Source: Ferrovibrio terrae
Lineage (GTDB): Bacteria > Pseudomonadota > Alphaproteobacteria > Ferrovibrionales > Ferrovibrionaceae
Direction of reading: 5' to 3'
Assembly (NCBI RefSeq): GCF_007197755.1
Contig: NZ_CP041636.1
Span: 1,214,001-1,278,000 of the forward strand
DNA: 64,000 bases
Under the pieces are notes generated by a model that did not search any database, was not told where the DNA came from, and saw nothing but the letters and a program-made list of their open reading frames with translations. The stretch's first letter is position 1, and every line of letters begins with the position of its first letter. Positions 15,048 through 22,516 of this stretch are shown here, one piece after another. The translations under genes were made by a program, and so were the position numbers.

Positions 15048-18000
15048 ATGTCATTCCTTCGCCATTACGCCCTGCCGATTGCCGCCGCCGCCATCGTGGT
15101 GGTGCTGGGCCTGCTGCTGGCGCTCGTGCTGCATCGCCAGCAGGAGGAGCGGCTGGTGGCCGATGCCGAGGCCGGGCTGAACCGGATCGCGCAGCAGATT
15201 TCCGCTTCGCTCGATGATCTGTTCGAACCGGCCATCACCTTCACCAACACCGTGAATGATGCGCGGCTGTTCGAGACCTCCGGCACTGATACCGCGCGGC
15301 TGCTGTTCGCACTGGGCGGCAATCCGCTGCGCCGCCTGCCGCAGGTGAACGGCATCTATCTCGGCTTTCCCGATGGCGCCTTCCTGCAGATGCAGCAGTT
15401 CGTGCCCGAGCCGGTGCGCGATGCCACGACCGGGCTGATCGATGCGGCGATGGGCACGCGCCGCATCCTGCTGCCGCGCGCGCAGGACGGCAGCAATGGC
15501 GACGACCGCTGGCTGTATTTCGACCGCACGGCGGCCGCGGGCCAGGAATGGCGGAAGGCCAGCGTGATGCCGCCGCCCTACGATCCGCGCCTGCGGCCGT
15601 GGTATCTGCAGGCGCTGGTCAGCGACCTGCCGGTCTGGACCGATCCTTATGTCTTTGCCTCGACCGGCAAGCTGGGCGTGACCTATGCCACCAAGATCCT
15701 GAAACCCGACGGCGAGCTGTGGGCGGTGCTGGGCATCGACCTGAGCATCGAGGCGCTGTCGCGCATCCTGCTGCAGCATGAACGGCGGCATGCCGGATTC
15801 GACGGACTGGTCTTCGCCACCGACCATCTCGGCAACGTGCTGGCGCATCCCGATGTGGCGGCGCTGATCGACCGCACGGATCTCAACCTGAGCACCTTCC
15901 TGCAGCGTTACCAGCATCCCAGCACCTTCGAGCGCCAGATCATCGCCACGGTGAAACAGGCCGGCCCGGTCTATCGCCTGCGGTCTGATGGCGTGGACTA
16001 CATCCTGTCGCGCGCCGATCCGCGCGGCAGCAATGCCATGCCGCTGCGGCTGCATATGGCGCAGAACCTGGACAGCGTGACCGCGGCGGCGCGCAAGACG
16101 CTCGGCCGCAACCTCCTCTATCTGGTGATCGGCGCGGTGGCGCTGGGCGCCGGCATCGCCTATGCCGTGAAGCTGAGCGTGGAAGTGGGCGCGCGCAAAC
16201 GCGCCGAGACCGAGCTGATCGGCGCGCGCGACCAGGCCGAAGCCGCGACCAAAGCCAAATCCGATTTCCTCGCCACCATGAGCCACGAGATCCGCACGCC
16301 GATGAATGGCGTGATGTCGATGGCCGAGATGCTGGAGCTGACCCGGCTGGATGCCGACCAGCAGCGCATGGCCAAGGTGATCCGCGAGTCTGGCGGCGCG
16401 CTGCTGACCGTGATCAACGACATCCTTGATTTTTCCAAGATCGAGGCCGGCAAACTGGATCTCGAACAGATCGCCTTCTCGCTGGGCGATGCGGTGGATG
16501 GCGTGGGCGAATTGCTGGCGGCGCGCGCCGACGACAAGGGGCTGGACCTGCTGGTCGAGATCGACCCCGCGCTGCCCGACCAGCGGCTGGGCGACCCGAC
16601 GCGGCTGCGGCAGGTACTGCTCAATCTCGGCGGCAACGCGATCAAGTTCACCGAACGCGGCCATGTGCATATGAGCGTGCGCGAGACAGGCGATGGCCTG
16701 CTGCACTTTGCCGTGCGCGATACCGGCATCGGCCTGACGCCGGAACAGCAGGCCAGGCTGTTCCAGCCCTTCATGCAGGCCGACTCCTCCACGGCGCGCA
16801 AATTCGGCGGCACCGGGCTGGGGCTTTCGATCTGCCATCGGCTCTGCGAGATGATGGGCGGCCGCATCGGCGTGGACAGCACACCGGGCGAGGGCTCGGT
16901 CTTCTGGTTCGAACTGCCGCTGCCGGCAGAGGCGGGCGCCACCGCGCCGGCGCCGCCGGCCGAGATTTCAGGCGACTTCAATCACGGCGGCATTGCCGGC
17001 ACGCGCGCGCTGCTGGTCGGGCTGCCCGACAGCATGGCAGACGTGGCGACGCGCTATCTGGAGGCGGCCGGCATCGCGGTGGCGGCACGCGTCGACACGC
17101 TGGAGGCCGCCGCCGCGCAGCCACCGGGCAGCCATGACCTCGCGCTGGTGGATGCGCGCTGCTCGGATTACGTGATGCAGGAGGCCGCCGACCTGCTCGA
17201 TCCCGGCCTGCCACGCATCCTGCTGGCCTCGCGCTATCTGGTCTCGACGCTGGATGCGGCGGCCCATCCTGACAAGCAGGGGGCCAGCTTCCGCGCCACG
17301 CTGACCTATCCGCTGCATCGCATCAGCCTGTGGCGCGCGGTCGCGCTGGCGCGCGGCCTGACTGTGCCCGAACAGGCCGCCGCCACGCGCGACGACATGG
17401 ATTTCACTCCGCCCGACTTCACCGAGGCTGCCGCCGCGCAGGCCATGATCCTGGTTGCCGAAGACAATCCGACCAACCAGATGGTGATCCGCCAGATGCT
17501 GTCGCGCATGGGTTTTGCCTGCGACATCGCCGCCGATGGCGCCGCGGCGCTGCGGCAGTACGAAGCCGAGCGCGGTTCCTATGGCCTGCTGCTGACCGAT
17601 TTCCATATGCCGGAGATGGATGGCTTCGCGCTGACCGCCGCGATCCGCGCGCAGGAAGCGCAACGCGGCGCTCCACGTTTGCCGATCATTGCGCTGACCG
17701 CCGATGCGCTGAGCGGCACCGAACAGAAATGCCTCGCAGCCGGCATGGATGCCTATCTGACCAAGCCGATCGACAGCCGCGCGCTTGGCCGCATGCTGGC
17801 GCACTGGCTGCCGCGGGCATTGCCGCTGCGGCGCAGCGCCGAGAGCGTGGCCGCTGCAGCGGCACCGGCAAAGCCGAAGCCACCGACGGCGGCCGCCTGG
17901 GACACCGATATCTTTGACGCCACCAAGCTGGCCGAGAGTTTCGGCAGCTTCAACGACATGGCCAAGCAGCTGTTGCAGGATTTCCTGCGCGATGCGCGGG

Positions 18001-18242
18001 ACCGGCTGGATGAGGTCAACGCCGCGCTGGCCGCCGGCGATCTCGCGCAGCTGCGCCATCTGGCCCATGCGCTGAAAGGCGGCGCGCTCACCATCGGCGC
18101 CGGGCGGCTGGGCCATCTCGCCGGTGATCTGCAGGATGCCTGCGATGCGCAGGATGCCGACACCGCCGCGCTGATGGCGGAACTTCTGCCGCCGACCCTG
18201 GACGAACTGACCGCCACCCTTCCCCTGATCCTGAAGGCCTGA
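15048..18242 (+). CDS. Hybrid sensor histidine kinase with Cache-type sensor, degenerate and true receivers, and HPt
   Basis: The order in this 1064-residue protein is: a membrane segment (8-28), a large periplasmic Cache-like sensor (about 30-345), a second membrane segment (about 352-372), HisKA with phospho-acceptor His413 in [13 protein letters not shown], and HATPase ([15 protein letters not shown]). A degenerate receiver without the acidic pocket (about 652-770) follows, then a full receiver with Asp851 in [13 protein letters not shown], and an HPt domain with His1007 in [10 protein letters not shown]. This is a complete intramolecular phosphorelay. The CheY-like gene 5 bp downstream is the likely output partner. 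The sensor ligand is unknown. Confidence 0.92.
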   Translation: MSFLRHYALPIAAAAIVVVLGLLLALVLHRQQEERLVADAEAGLNRIAQQISASLDDLFEPAITFTNTVNDARLFETSGTDTARLLFALGGNPLRRLPQVNGIYLGFPDGAFLQMQQFVPEPVRDATTGLIDAAMGTRRILLPRAQDGSNGDDRWLYFDRTAAAGQEWRKASVMPPPYDPRLRPWYLQALVSDLPVWTDPYVFASTGKLGVTYATKILKPDGELWAVLGIDLSIEALSRILLQHERRHAGFDGLVFATDHLGNVLAHPDVAALIDRTDLNLSTFLQRYQHPSTFERQIIATVKQAGPVYRLRSDGVDYILSRADPRGSNAMPLRLHMAQNLDSVTAAARKTLGRNLLYLVIGAVALGAGIAYAVKLSVEVGARKRAETELIGARDQAEAATKAKSDFLATMSHEIRTPMNGVMSMAEMLELTRLDADQQRMAKVIRESGGALLTVINDILDFSKIEAGKLDLEQIAFSLGDAVDGVGELLAARADDKGLDLLVEIDPALPDQRLGDPTRLRQVLLNLGGNAIKFTERGHVHMSVRETGDGLLHFAVRDTGIGLTPEQQARLFQPFMQADSSTARKFGGTGLGLSICHRLCEMMGGRIGVDSTPGEGSVFWFELPLPAEAGATAPAPPAEISGDFNHGGIAGTRALLVGLPDSMADVATRYLEAAGIAVAARVDTLEAAAAQPPGSHDLALVDARCSDYVMQEAADLLDPGLPRILLASRYLVSTLDAAAHPDKQGASFRATLTYPLHRISLWRAVALARGLTVPEQAAATRDDMDFTPPDFTEAAAAQAMILVAEDNPTNQMVIRQMLSRMGFACDIAADGAAALRQYEAERGSYGLLLTDFHMPEMDGFALTAAIRAQEAQRGAPRLPIIALTADALSGTEQKCLAAGMDAYLTKPIDSRALGRMLAHWLPRALPLRRSAESVAAAAAPAKPKPPTAAAWDTDIFDATKLAESFGSFNDMAKQLLQDFLRDARDRLDEVNAALAAGDLAQLRHLAHALKGGALTIGAGRLGHLAGDLQDACDAQDADTAALMAELLPPTLDELTATLPLILKA

Positions 18243-18247
18243 CCGAG

Positions 18248-18661
18248 ATGAGCGACGACAAAGACAAGTATCAAAAACTGCGCATCCTGGTGATCGAGGA
18301 TGAATCCTATACGCGCCTGATGATTGTCGGTCTGCTGCGCCAGATCGGCTTCAACCTCATCGGCGAGGCGGCCGAGGGCGAGGCCGGCTTCAAGGAGACG
18401 GTGCGCACGCGGCCGCAGGTGGTGCTGTGCGACGTGCATATGGCGCCGATGGACGGGCTGGATTATCTGGGCAAGCTGCGCGGCTTTGCCAACCAGGCGA
18501 TTGCCGCCACGCCGGTGGTGTTCCTCACCGCCGACAAACAGCAGGAGACCGTGCTCTCGGCCAAGCAGCTCAAGGTCGATGGTTATCTGGTCAAGCCGGT
18601 GTCGCTGCAGGTGCTGAAGCAACGCCTCGACGGGCTGTTGAAATTCCACAACCTGCTCTGA
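18248..18661 (+). CDS. Single-domain CheY-like response regulator
   Basis: The 137-residue receiver-only protein has the acidic pair in VIEDESYTR, the phospho-acceptor Asp62 in VVLCDVHMAPMDGLDYL, the conserved Thr in VVFLTADKQ and the Lys in GYLVKPVSLQVL. With no DNA-binding domain it must act through protein contacts, for example as the receiver of phosphate from the HPt domain of the kinase encoded 5 bp upstream. The co-transcribed pair ends at a symmetric terminator 20 bp downstream. Confidence 0.92.
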   Translation: MSDDKDKYQKLRILVIEDESYTRLMIVGLLRQIGFNLIGEAAEGEAGFKETVRTRPQVVLCDVHMAPMDGLDYLGKLRGFANQAIAATPVVFLTADKQQETVLSAKQLKVDGYLVKPVSLQVLKQRLDGLLKFHNLL

Positions 18662-18680
18662 GGGTAGATATCCGCGCATG

Positions 18681-18711
18681 AAAAAGCCGCCGGGGCGATC
18701 CGGCGGCTTTT
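18681..18711. terminator. Bidirectional intrinsic terminator
   Basis: AAAAGCCGCCGG / CCGGCGGCTTTT stem with a 6-nt loop. It has a T-tract on both strands and sits between the convergent CheY-like gene and hxlR-family gene. Confidence 0.9.
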
Positions 18712-18740
18712 GGTTTGTCGCAGCGATGAGGTCGCGGGAC

Positions 18741-19127
18741 TTACTCCGCCGCGGCCTTCGCGGCCGCACCCTGTACTGCGGCCTGCGCGTCTTCCTTCTG
18801 CCAGCGCAGCGCGATGTCCTTCAGCGCATCCAGCATCGGATTCAGTTCGGCGCCACGCGGCGCCAGGCTGTAGGTCACCTGCGGCGGGATCGTCGCCTGG
18901 TAGTCGCGATGCACCAGCCGCGCGTCTTCCAGCATGCGCAGCCGCTCGGTCAGCACCTTGGCCGAGATGCCGCCGACCTCGCGTTTCAGTTCGCCGAAGC
19001 GGCGCGGGCCCTGCGTGCGCAGGATGTAGAGGATGTAGGTGGTCCAGGGCCCCATCAGCAGCCGCAGCACGGCATCGATCGGGCACTCATTACGCCCGGA
19101 AGCGGACTTGTCGGCGGGACTGACCAT
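18741..19127 (-). CDS. HxlR-family transcriptional regulator
   Basis: This 128-residue winged-helix protein has NECPIDAVLRLLMGPWTTYILYILRTQGPRRFGELKREVGGISAKVLTERLRMLE, the full HxlR signature. The start of the signature carries the single redox-sensitive cysteine (Cys15) typical of the QorR/YodB-type branch. Such regulators respond to quinones, aldehydes or disulfide stress. It is divergent from a WrbA-like flavodoxin gene with a 149-bp intergenic region rich in AGTTACTT/ACCTGA repeats, so it very probably represses that gene and itself. The tail is Ala-rich. Confidence 0.92.
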   Translation of the reverse strand: MVSPADKSASGRNECPIDAVLRLLMGPWTTYILYILRTQGPRRFGELKREVGGISAKVLTERLRMLEDARLVHRDYQATIPPQVTYSLAPRGAELNPMLDALKDIALRWQKEDAQAAVQGAAAKAAAE

Positions 19128-19156
19128 CGGGGAAACTCCGGTTCAAATTCATACCA

Positions 19157-19237
19157 GTTACTTTTAAGTACCTACTTTACTCAGGAAATCAAGGGGACAT
19201 ATTAATAGTCACCTGAAGTAACCTGCTTGCCTCAGGT
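19157..19237. promoter_or_regulatory. Operator region between hxlR-family gene and flavodoxin gene
   Basis: The near-palindrome GTTACTTTTAAGTAC (19157-19171) and the inverted pair ACCTGA (19211-19216) ... TCAGGT (19232-19237) lie in an AT-rich intergenic stretch that also holds several AGTAACCTG/AGGTAATC variants. Their position between a divergent HxlR regulator and its likely target supports operator function. Confidence 0.6.
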
Positions 19238-19276
19238 AATCTACTTTTTTTTACTGCAAAACAGGGACTTAACGAC

Positions 19277-19879
19277 ATGACCCAGTCCAAATCGACCATT
19301 GCGGTGGTCTATCACAGCGGTTACGGCCATACCCAGAAACAGGCCGAGGCCGTGGCCGATGGCGCTGCCGCCGGCGGCGCACAGGTTCTGCTGGTGCCGG
19401 TGAGCGAGGCCGAGGCCCGCATTGCCGAGATCAATGCCGCTGACGCGATCATCTTCGGCGCGCCGACCTACATGGGCAGCGTCTCGGCGCCGTTCAAAGC
19501 CTTCATGGATTTCAGCTCCGGCGTCTGGTTCACCCGCGGCTGGAAGGACAAGATCGCCGCCGGCTTCACCAACTCGGCCTCGCAGTCGGGCGACAAGCTG
19601 AACTCGCTGCAGCAGCTTTCGGTCTTCGCCGCACAGCACGGCATGGTCTGGGTCGGCCTCGACCTGCTGCCAGGCAACAACAATTCCAAGGGCAGCGTGA
19701 ACGACCTCAACCGCCTCGGCAGTTTCCTCGGCGCCATGGCGCAGTCGAACAGCGACGAAGGCCCGGACAAAGGCCCGATCGCCAGCGACCTGGAGACTGC
19801 GAAGTATCTCGGCAGGCGCGTGGCGACGCTGACCGCGCAGTTCGTGGCCAGCAAGCAGCGCGAACTGGTCGACGCGTAA
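19277..19879 (+). CDS. WrbA-like flavodoxin / NAD(P)H:quinone oxidoreductase
   Basis: The 200-residue flavodoxin-fold protein starts with a phosphate-binding loop, VVYHSGYGHTQKQAEA (about residues 11-26), then ADAIIFGAPTYMGSVSAPFKAFMD and the WrbA-like segments FTNSASQSGDKLNSLQQL and GMVWVGLDLLPGNN. By family it uses FMN to reduce quinones by two electrons and avoid semiquinone radicals. Control by the adjacent Cys-containing HxlR regulator fits a quinone- or electrophile-stress unit. It ends in its own terminator. Confidence 0.88.
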   Translation: MTQSKSTIAVVYHSGYGHTQKQAEAVADGAAAGGAQVLLVPVSEAEARIAEINAADAIIFGAPTYMGSVSAPFKAFMDFSSGVWFTRGWKDKIAAGFTNSASQSGDKLNSLQQLSVFAAQHGMVWVGLDLLPGNNNSKGSVNDLNRLGSFLGAMAQSNSDEGPDKGPIASDLETAKYLGRRVATLTAQFVASKQRELVDA

Positions 19880-19899
19880 TCGACTGGCTCCGGCATGTT

Positions 19900-19931
19900 A
19901 AGGCTCCGGTCCTCGCGACCGGAGCCTTTTG
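19900..19931 (+). terminator. Intrinsic terminator of the flavodoxin gene
   Basis: AAGGCTCCGGTC / GACCGGAGCCTT stem closing a short loop, followed by TTTT, about 20 bp after the stop. The leading AA also allows use from the minus strand for the convergent SnoaL-like gene. Confidence 0.85.
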
Positions 19932-19940
19932 CATGCGGCC

Positions 19941-20369
19941 CTAGTTGCTGAACAGGTGACTGCCGGAGTCGGGATGCGCATCCAGCATGTCCGACACGCG
20001 CGTCACTTTTCCATCGCGGATTTCAAAGATCGCACCGGCCGGCAGGCTGTAATTCTGGCCTTCCGCATCGGGCAGGCCGTCTTCGGTTTCGAGATAGACG
20101 CCGAGCAGGGTGAATTCCGCTTCGGCGCGCGTGCCGTCTTCGCTGGCGATAACAAACAGATCGACGGCCTTTTCCTCGTAGCAGCGCGCAGTCTGGTCGA
20201 GCCAGGCGCGGAAGGCGGCCTTGCCGGCCTCGCTGCGGCCATCGCCATGCATGCCCGACAGATCATGCACCACATCGTCGGCCAGCAGGCTGAGGCAGCC
20301 ATCGACATCGCGCGCATTGAGCGCGTCGAAGTAGCGCTTGACCAGTCCGGCAGAGTCTCTGTCGCTCAT
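19941..20369 (-). CDS. SnoaL/ketosteroid-isomerase-like protein
   Basis: The 142-residue NTF2-like fold protein opens with LVKRYFDALNARDVDGCLSLLADDVVHDLSG and ends with GAIFEIRDGKVTRVSDMLD, a typical pattern for the SnoaL-like group that includes polyketide cyclases and ketosteroid isomerase relatives. Catalytic assignment is not possible by eye. It lies 23 bp downstream of the TetR gene on the same strand, so it is probably co-transcribed and part of that local response. Confidence 0.8.
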   Translation of the reverse strand: MSDRDSAGLVKRYFDALNARDVDGCLSLLADDVVHDLSGMHGDGRSEAGKAAFRAWLDQTARCYEEKAVDLFVIASEDGTRAEAEFTLLGVYLETEDGLPDAEGQNYSLPAGAIFEIRDGKVTRVSDMLDAHPDSGSHLFSN

Positions 20370-20392
20370 CTCTATGTCGCCCCCGCGCCAGA

Positions 20393-20998
20393 TTAGGCCG
20401 CGCGGCCGGCCTTGCCCAGCACAAGGTCGATTGTATGGGCCGCGATGTTTCGCAACTGCGGCTCGTCGTCGAAGGCGCGTTCCAGCACGGCGAGGCCACG
20501 CGTCACCGTGGCGATCTGCCAGGCGGCCGCAGCTGCATCGCCGCTGAACTCGCCGCGTGCCGCAGCGCGCACAAAGGCGGCTTCGATCAGCGCGGTGATG
20601 CGCGTGACCAGCGCCGCGAAAGCGTCGCGCGCCTGGTGGTGCAGCGCAGCGTCAGCGGAAGAGTCGAGTTCCATCAGCCCGCGCGTGGTGGGACAGCCGC
20701 GCGGCGGCGTGCCGGAGCGGAAATTGCGGATCGTCATCTCGAAAAACGCCGTCAGGCTGTCGCGCAGATTGCCGCCGCCCAGCGTCTGTTCGACAGCGGC
20801 CAGATAGTCGCCGGCATAGCGGTCATAGGCGGCGAGGAACAGCGCCTCCTTGCTGCCGAAGGCGTTGTAGAGGCTGCCGCGCTGCACGCCGGCCTCGCGC
20901 GCGATATCCGACAGCAAGGCGCCGCGCAGACCCTTGCGCCAGACCTGGTCGAAGGCGATGCGCAGCAGGGCATCGTTGTCGAATTCGCGTGGTCGCAT
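20393..20998 (-). CDS. TetR/AcrR-family transcriptional regulator
   Basis: The N-terminal helix-turn-helix of this 201-residue protein is LLRIAFDQVWRKGLRGALLSDIAREAGVQRGSLYNAFGSKEALFLAAYDRYA. The middle has the RGCPTTRGLMELDSSADAA segment of the YcdC/NemR-like C-terminal class. The ATG at 20998 with GGGAAAA upstream is preferred; earlier in-frame codons would run into the operators. It is divergent from a YdhR-like gene, and two matching palindromes lie between them. Confidence 0.9.
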   Translation of the reverse strand: MRPREFDNDALLRIAFDQVWRKGLRGALLSDIAREAGVQRGSLYNAFGSKEALFLAAYDRYAGDYLAAVEQTLGGGNLRDSLTAFFEMTIRNFRSGTPPRGCPTTRGLMELDSSADAALHHQARDAFAALVTRITALIEAAFVRAAARGEFSGDAAAAAWQIATVTRGLAVLERAFDDEPQLRNIAAHTIDLVLGKAGRAA

Positions 20999-21034
20999 AT
21001 CGGTTTTCCCGGGATACAGGCATAAACATAGTAT

Positions 21035-21074
21035 TTGACATAGCGTCAATAACATGGTTTCTCGACATCGTGTC
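21035..21074. promoter_or_regulatory. Two TetR-type operators
   Basis: TTGACATAGCGTCAA (21035-21049, TTGAC-N5-GTCAA) and GACATCGTGTC (21064-21074, GACA-N3-TGTC) are palindromes of related sequence in the 99 bp between the divergent TetR and YdhR-like genes. They should allow one repressor to shut both promoters. Confidence 0.7.
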
Positions 21075-21097
21075 AAAAACTATTGAAGTGATAGCCC

Positions 21098-21424
21098 ATG
21101 ATCACCGCCCTGACCAGCTTCACCCTGCCCGCACCGATCAGCCGGGAAGATGCCGTCGCCATCTTCCGCAGCACCGCGCCGAAATACCGCAACGTGCCGG
21201 GCCTCTATCGCAAGACCTATGTACTCTATCCCGATGGCGTCACCGTCGGCGGCATCTATCTGTGGCAGACCCGCGAAGCGGCCGAGGCGATGTACACCGA
21301 CGCATGGCGCGACTTTGTGCGCGGCAAATACGGCTGCGAGCCGAGCGTGACCTATCTCGACAGCCCGGTGGTGGTCGATAACGTCACGCAGCAGACCGTG
21401 ATCGATGATTTGGGCGAGGCCTGA
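21098..21424 (+). CDS. YdhR-like ABM-fold protein (putative monooxygenase)
   Basis: The 108-residue dimeric alpha/beta-barrel type protein reads SREDAVAIFRSTAPKYRNVPGLYRKTYVL, then GGIYLWQTREAAEAMYTDAWRDFVRGKYG, which matches the YdhR/ABM family placed near antibiotic-biosynthesis monooxygenases. The family has no assigned physiological substrate. It is the first gene under the TetR operators and is followed immediately by a GFA-domain gene, suggesting a small detoxification operon. Confidence 0.75.
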   Translation: MITALTSFTLPAPISREDAVAIFRSTAPKYRNVPGLYRKTYVLYPDGVTVGGIYLWQTREAAEAMYTDAWRDFVRGKYGCEPSVTYLDSPVVVDNVTQQTVIDDLGEA

Positions 21425-21425
21425 G

Positions 21426-21833
21426 TTGTCGAACCGCGAAGGCGGCTGCCTGTGCGGCGCCGTACGCTATGTGCTGAAAGCCGAGCCGCGACCGGGCGTA
21501 CTGTGTCACTGCACGCATTGCCGCAAGCAGAGCGGCAGCCTGTTCTCGTTCAACATCGTGCTGCGCGAGAGCGACTACGAACAGCAGGGCGAGACGAAAG
21601 TGTTTGTCGATACCGGCGACAGCGGCCAGCCGGTGAACCGCCATTTCTGCGGCAACTGCGGCGCGCCGATCCTGGTGAAGATCGCGGCAGCACCAAAGCA
21701 TGTGGTGATCAAGGCCGGCTCGCTGGATAATCTCGGCGGGCTGACCGCGACGACGGAAATTTATTGCGATCATGCCGCCGACTGGCTCGCGCCAGTGGCG
21801 GGCGCGGCGCGATTCCCGCAGAACCAGTCATAA
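21426..21833 (+). CDS. GFA-family zinc protein (glutathione-dependent formaldehyde-activating type)
   Basis: The protein of about 135 residues carries the zinc ligand sets GGCLCGAVRY, CHCTHCRKQSGS and CGNCGAP, and FNIVLRESD in between, as in Gfa and centromere-protein-V-like folds. The biochemical role of most members is unproven. A TTG at 21426, one base past the stop of the previous gene and behind GAGG, places GGCLC at the usual distance from the N-terminus. An ATG at 21405 would overlap the previous gene by 20 bp and lacks a Shine-Dalgarno. The gene is probably co-transcribed with the YdhR-like gene. Confidence 0.85.
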   Translation: MSNREGGCLCGAVRYVLKAEPRPGVLCHCTHCRKQSGSLFSFNIVLRESDYEQQGETKVFVDTGDSGQPVNRHFCGNCGAPILVKIAAAPKHVVIKAGSLDNLGGLTATTEIYCDHAADWLAPVAGAARFPQNQS

Positions 21834-21870
21834 AAAAGGCGCTGCCGGCTTGCGCTGGCAGCGCCTTGTT
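21832..21870. terminator. Bidirectional intrinsic terminator
   Basis: AAGGCGCTGCC / GGCAGCGCCTT stem with a 10-nt loop, preceded by six A residues and followed by TTGTT. It serves the convergent GFA and grxD genes. Confidence 0.85.
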
Positions 21871-21890
21871 ATTCGCGGTGAAGCGGAAGC

Positions 21891-22232
21891 TTACGCTTCC
21901 TGGACGGCGACGCCCTTGTCGGTGAGATACTGCTGCAGCTCGCCGTTCTGGTACATCTCTTTCACGATGTCGCAGCCGCCGACGAACTCGCCCTTCACAT
22001 AAAGCTGCGGGAAGGTCGGCCAGTCGGAGAATTCCTTGAGGTGCGTGCGGATCGCCGGGTCCGACAGAATGTCGATGCCTTTGAACTTCAGGCCAAGGCG
22101 CGACAGCACCTGCACGGTGACGGCCGAGAAGCCGCATTGCGGAAACACCGGCGTGCCCTTCATGAACAGCACGACCTCGTTGCCGGCAAGCTCTTCGCGG
22201 ATACGCTCGAAAGTCTGTTCCTTCTCGCTCAT
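21891..22232 (-). CDS. grxD: Monothiol glutaredoxin, CGFS type
   Basis: The 113-residue Grx4-type protein has its active site in FPQCGFSAVTVQVL (Cys33), KGTP upstream and WPTFPQLYVKGEFVGGCDI for glutathione binding. It carries a bridging [2Fe-2S] cluster with glutathione and pairs with BolA proteins in iron-sulfur trafficking. The bolA-family gene is directly upstream on the same strand, 26 bp away, matching the conserved bolA-grxD arrangement and the known physical complex. Confidence 0.96.
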   Translation of the reverse strand: MSEKEQTFERIREELAGNEVVLFMKGTPVFPQCGFSAVTVQVLSRLGLKFKGIDILSDPAIRTHLKEFSDWPTFPQLYVKGEFVGGCDIVKEMYQNGELQQYLTDKGVAVQEA

Positions 22233-22258
22233 GGCGATCGTCCTCTGGTCGTTATTCG

Positions 22259-22489
22259 TTATGGCGTCTGCGTGGTGAGCTGCAGGGCATGCAGCTGGCC
22301 GCCCATGCGGCCCTTGAGTGCGGCATAGACCATCTGGTGCTGCTGCACCCGGGTCTTGCCGGCAAACGCGCTGGAGACCACGGTGGCGGCGTAATGGTCG
22401 CCGTCGCCGCGCAGGTCGTCGATGCGCACCTGGGCATCGGGCAGCGCGTCCTTGATCATGCTCTCGATTTCGCTGGCATCCATTGCCAT
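22259..22489 (-). CDS. BolA-family protein
   Basis: This 76-residue compact BolA-fold protein starts MDASEIESMIKDALPDAQVRIDDLRGDGDHYAATVVSSAF and ends with a short helix plus MVYAALKGRMGGQLHALQL. The conserved cluster-ligand His is in RVQQHQMVYAAL. It resembles the short IbaG/BolA2-like group that forms heterodimers with CGFS glutaredoxins. Two ATG codons six bases apart are possible starts. It sits between purL and grxD on the same strand. Confidence 0.92.
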   Translation of the reverse strand: MAMDASEIESMIKDALPDAQVRIDDLRGDGDHYAATVVSSAFAGKTRVQQHQMVYAALKGRMGGQLHALQLTTQTP

Positions 22490-22516
22490 TTTGTCAGCGT
22501 CCTTTTTGACCGATAT

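Noticed and set aside
15051-16838. Leftward 595-codon frame inside the hybrid kinase gene
   Set aside because: It is antisense to the Cache/HisKA/HATPase coding sequence, rich in Gln/His/Arg low-complexity translation, and has no recognisable domain. GC-rich codon bias commonly opens such antisense frames.
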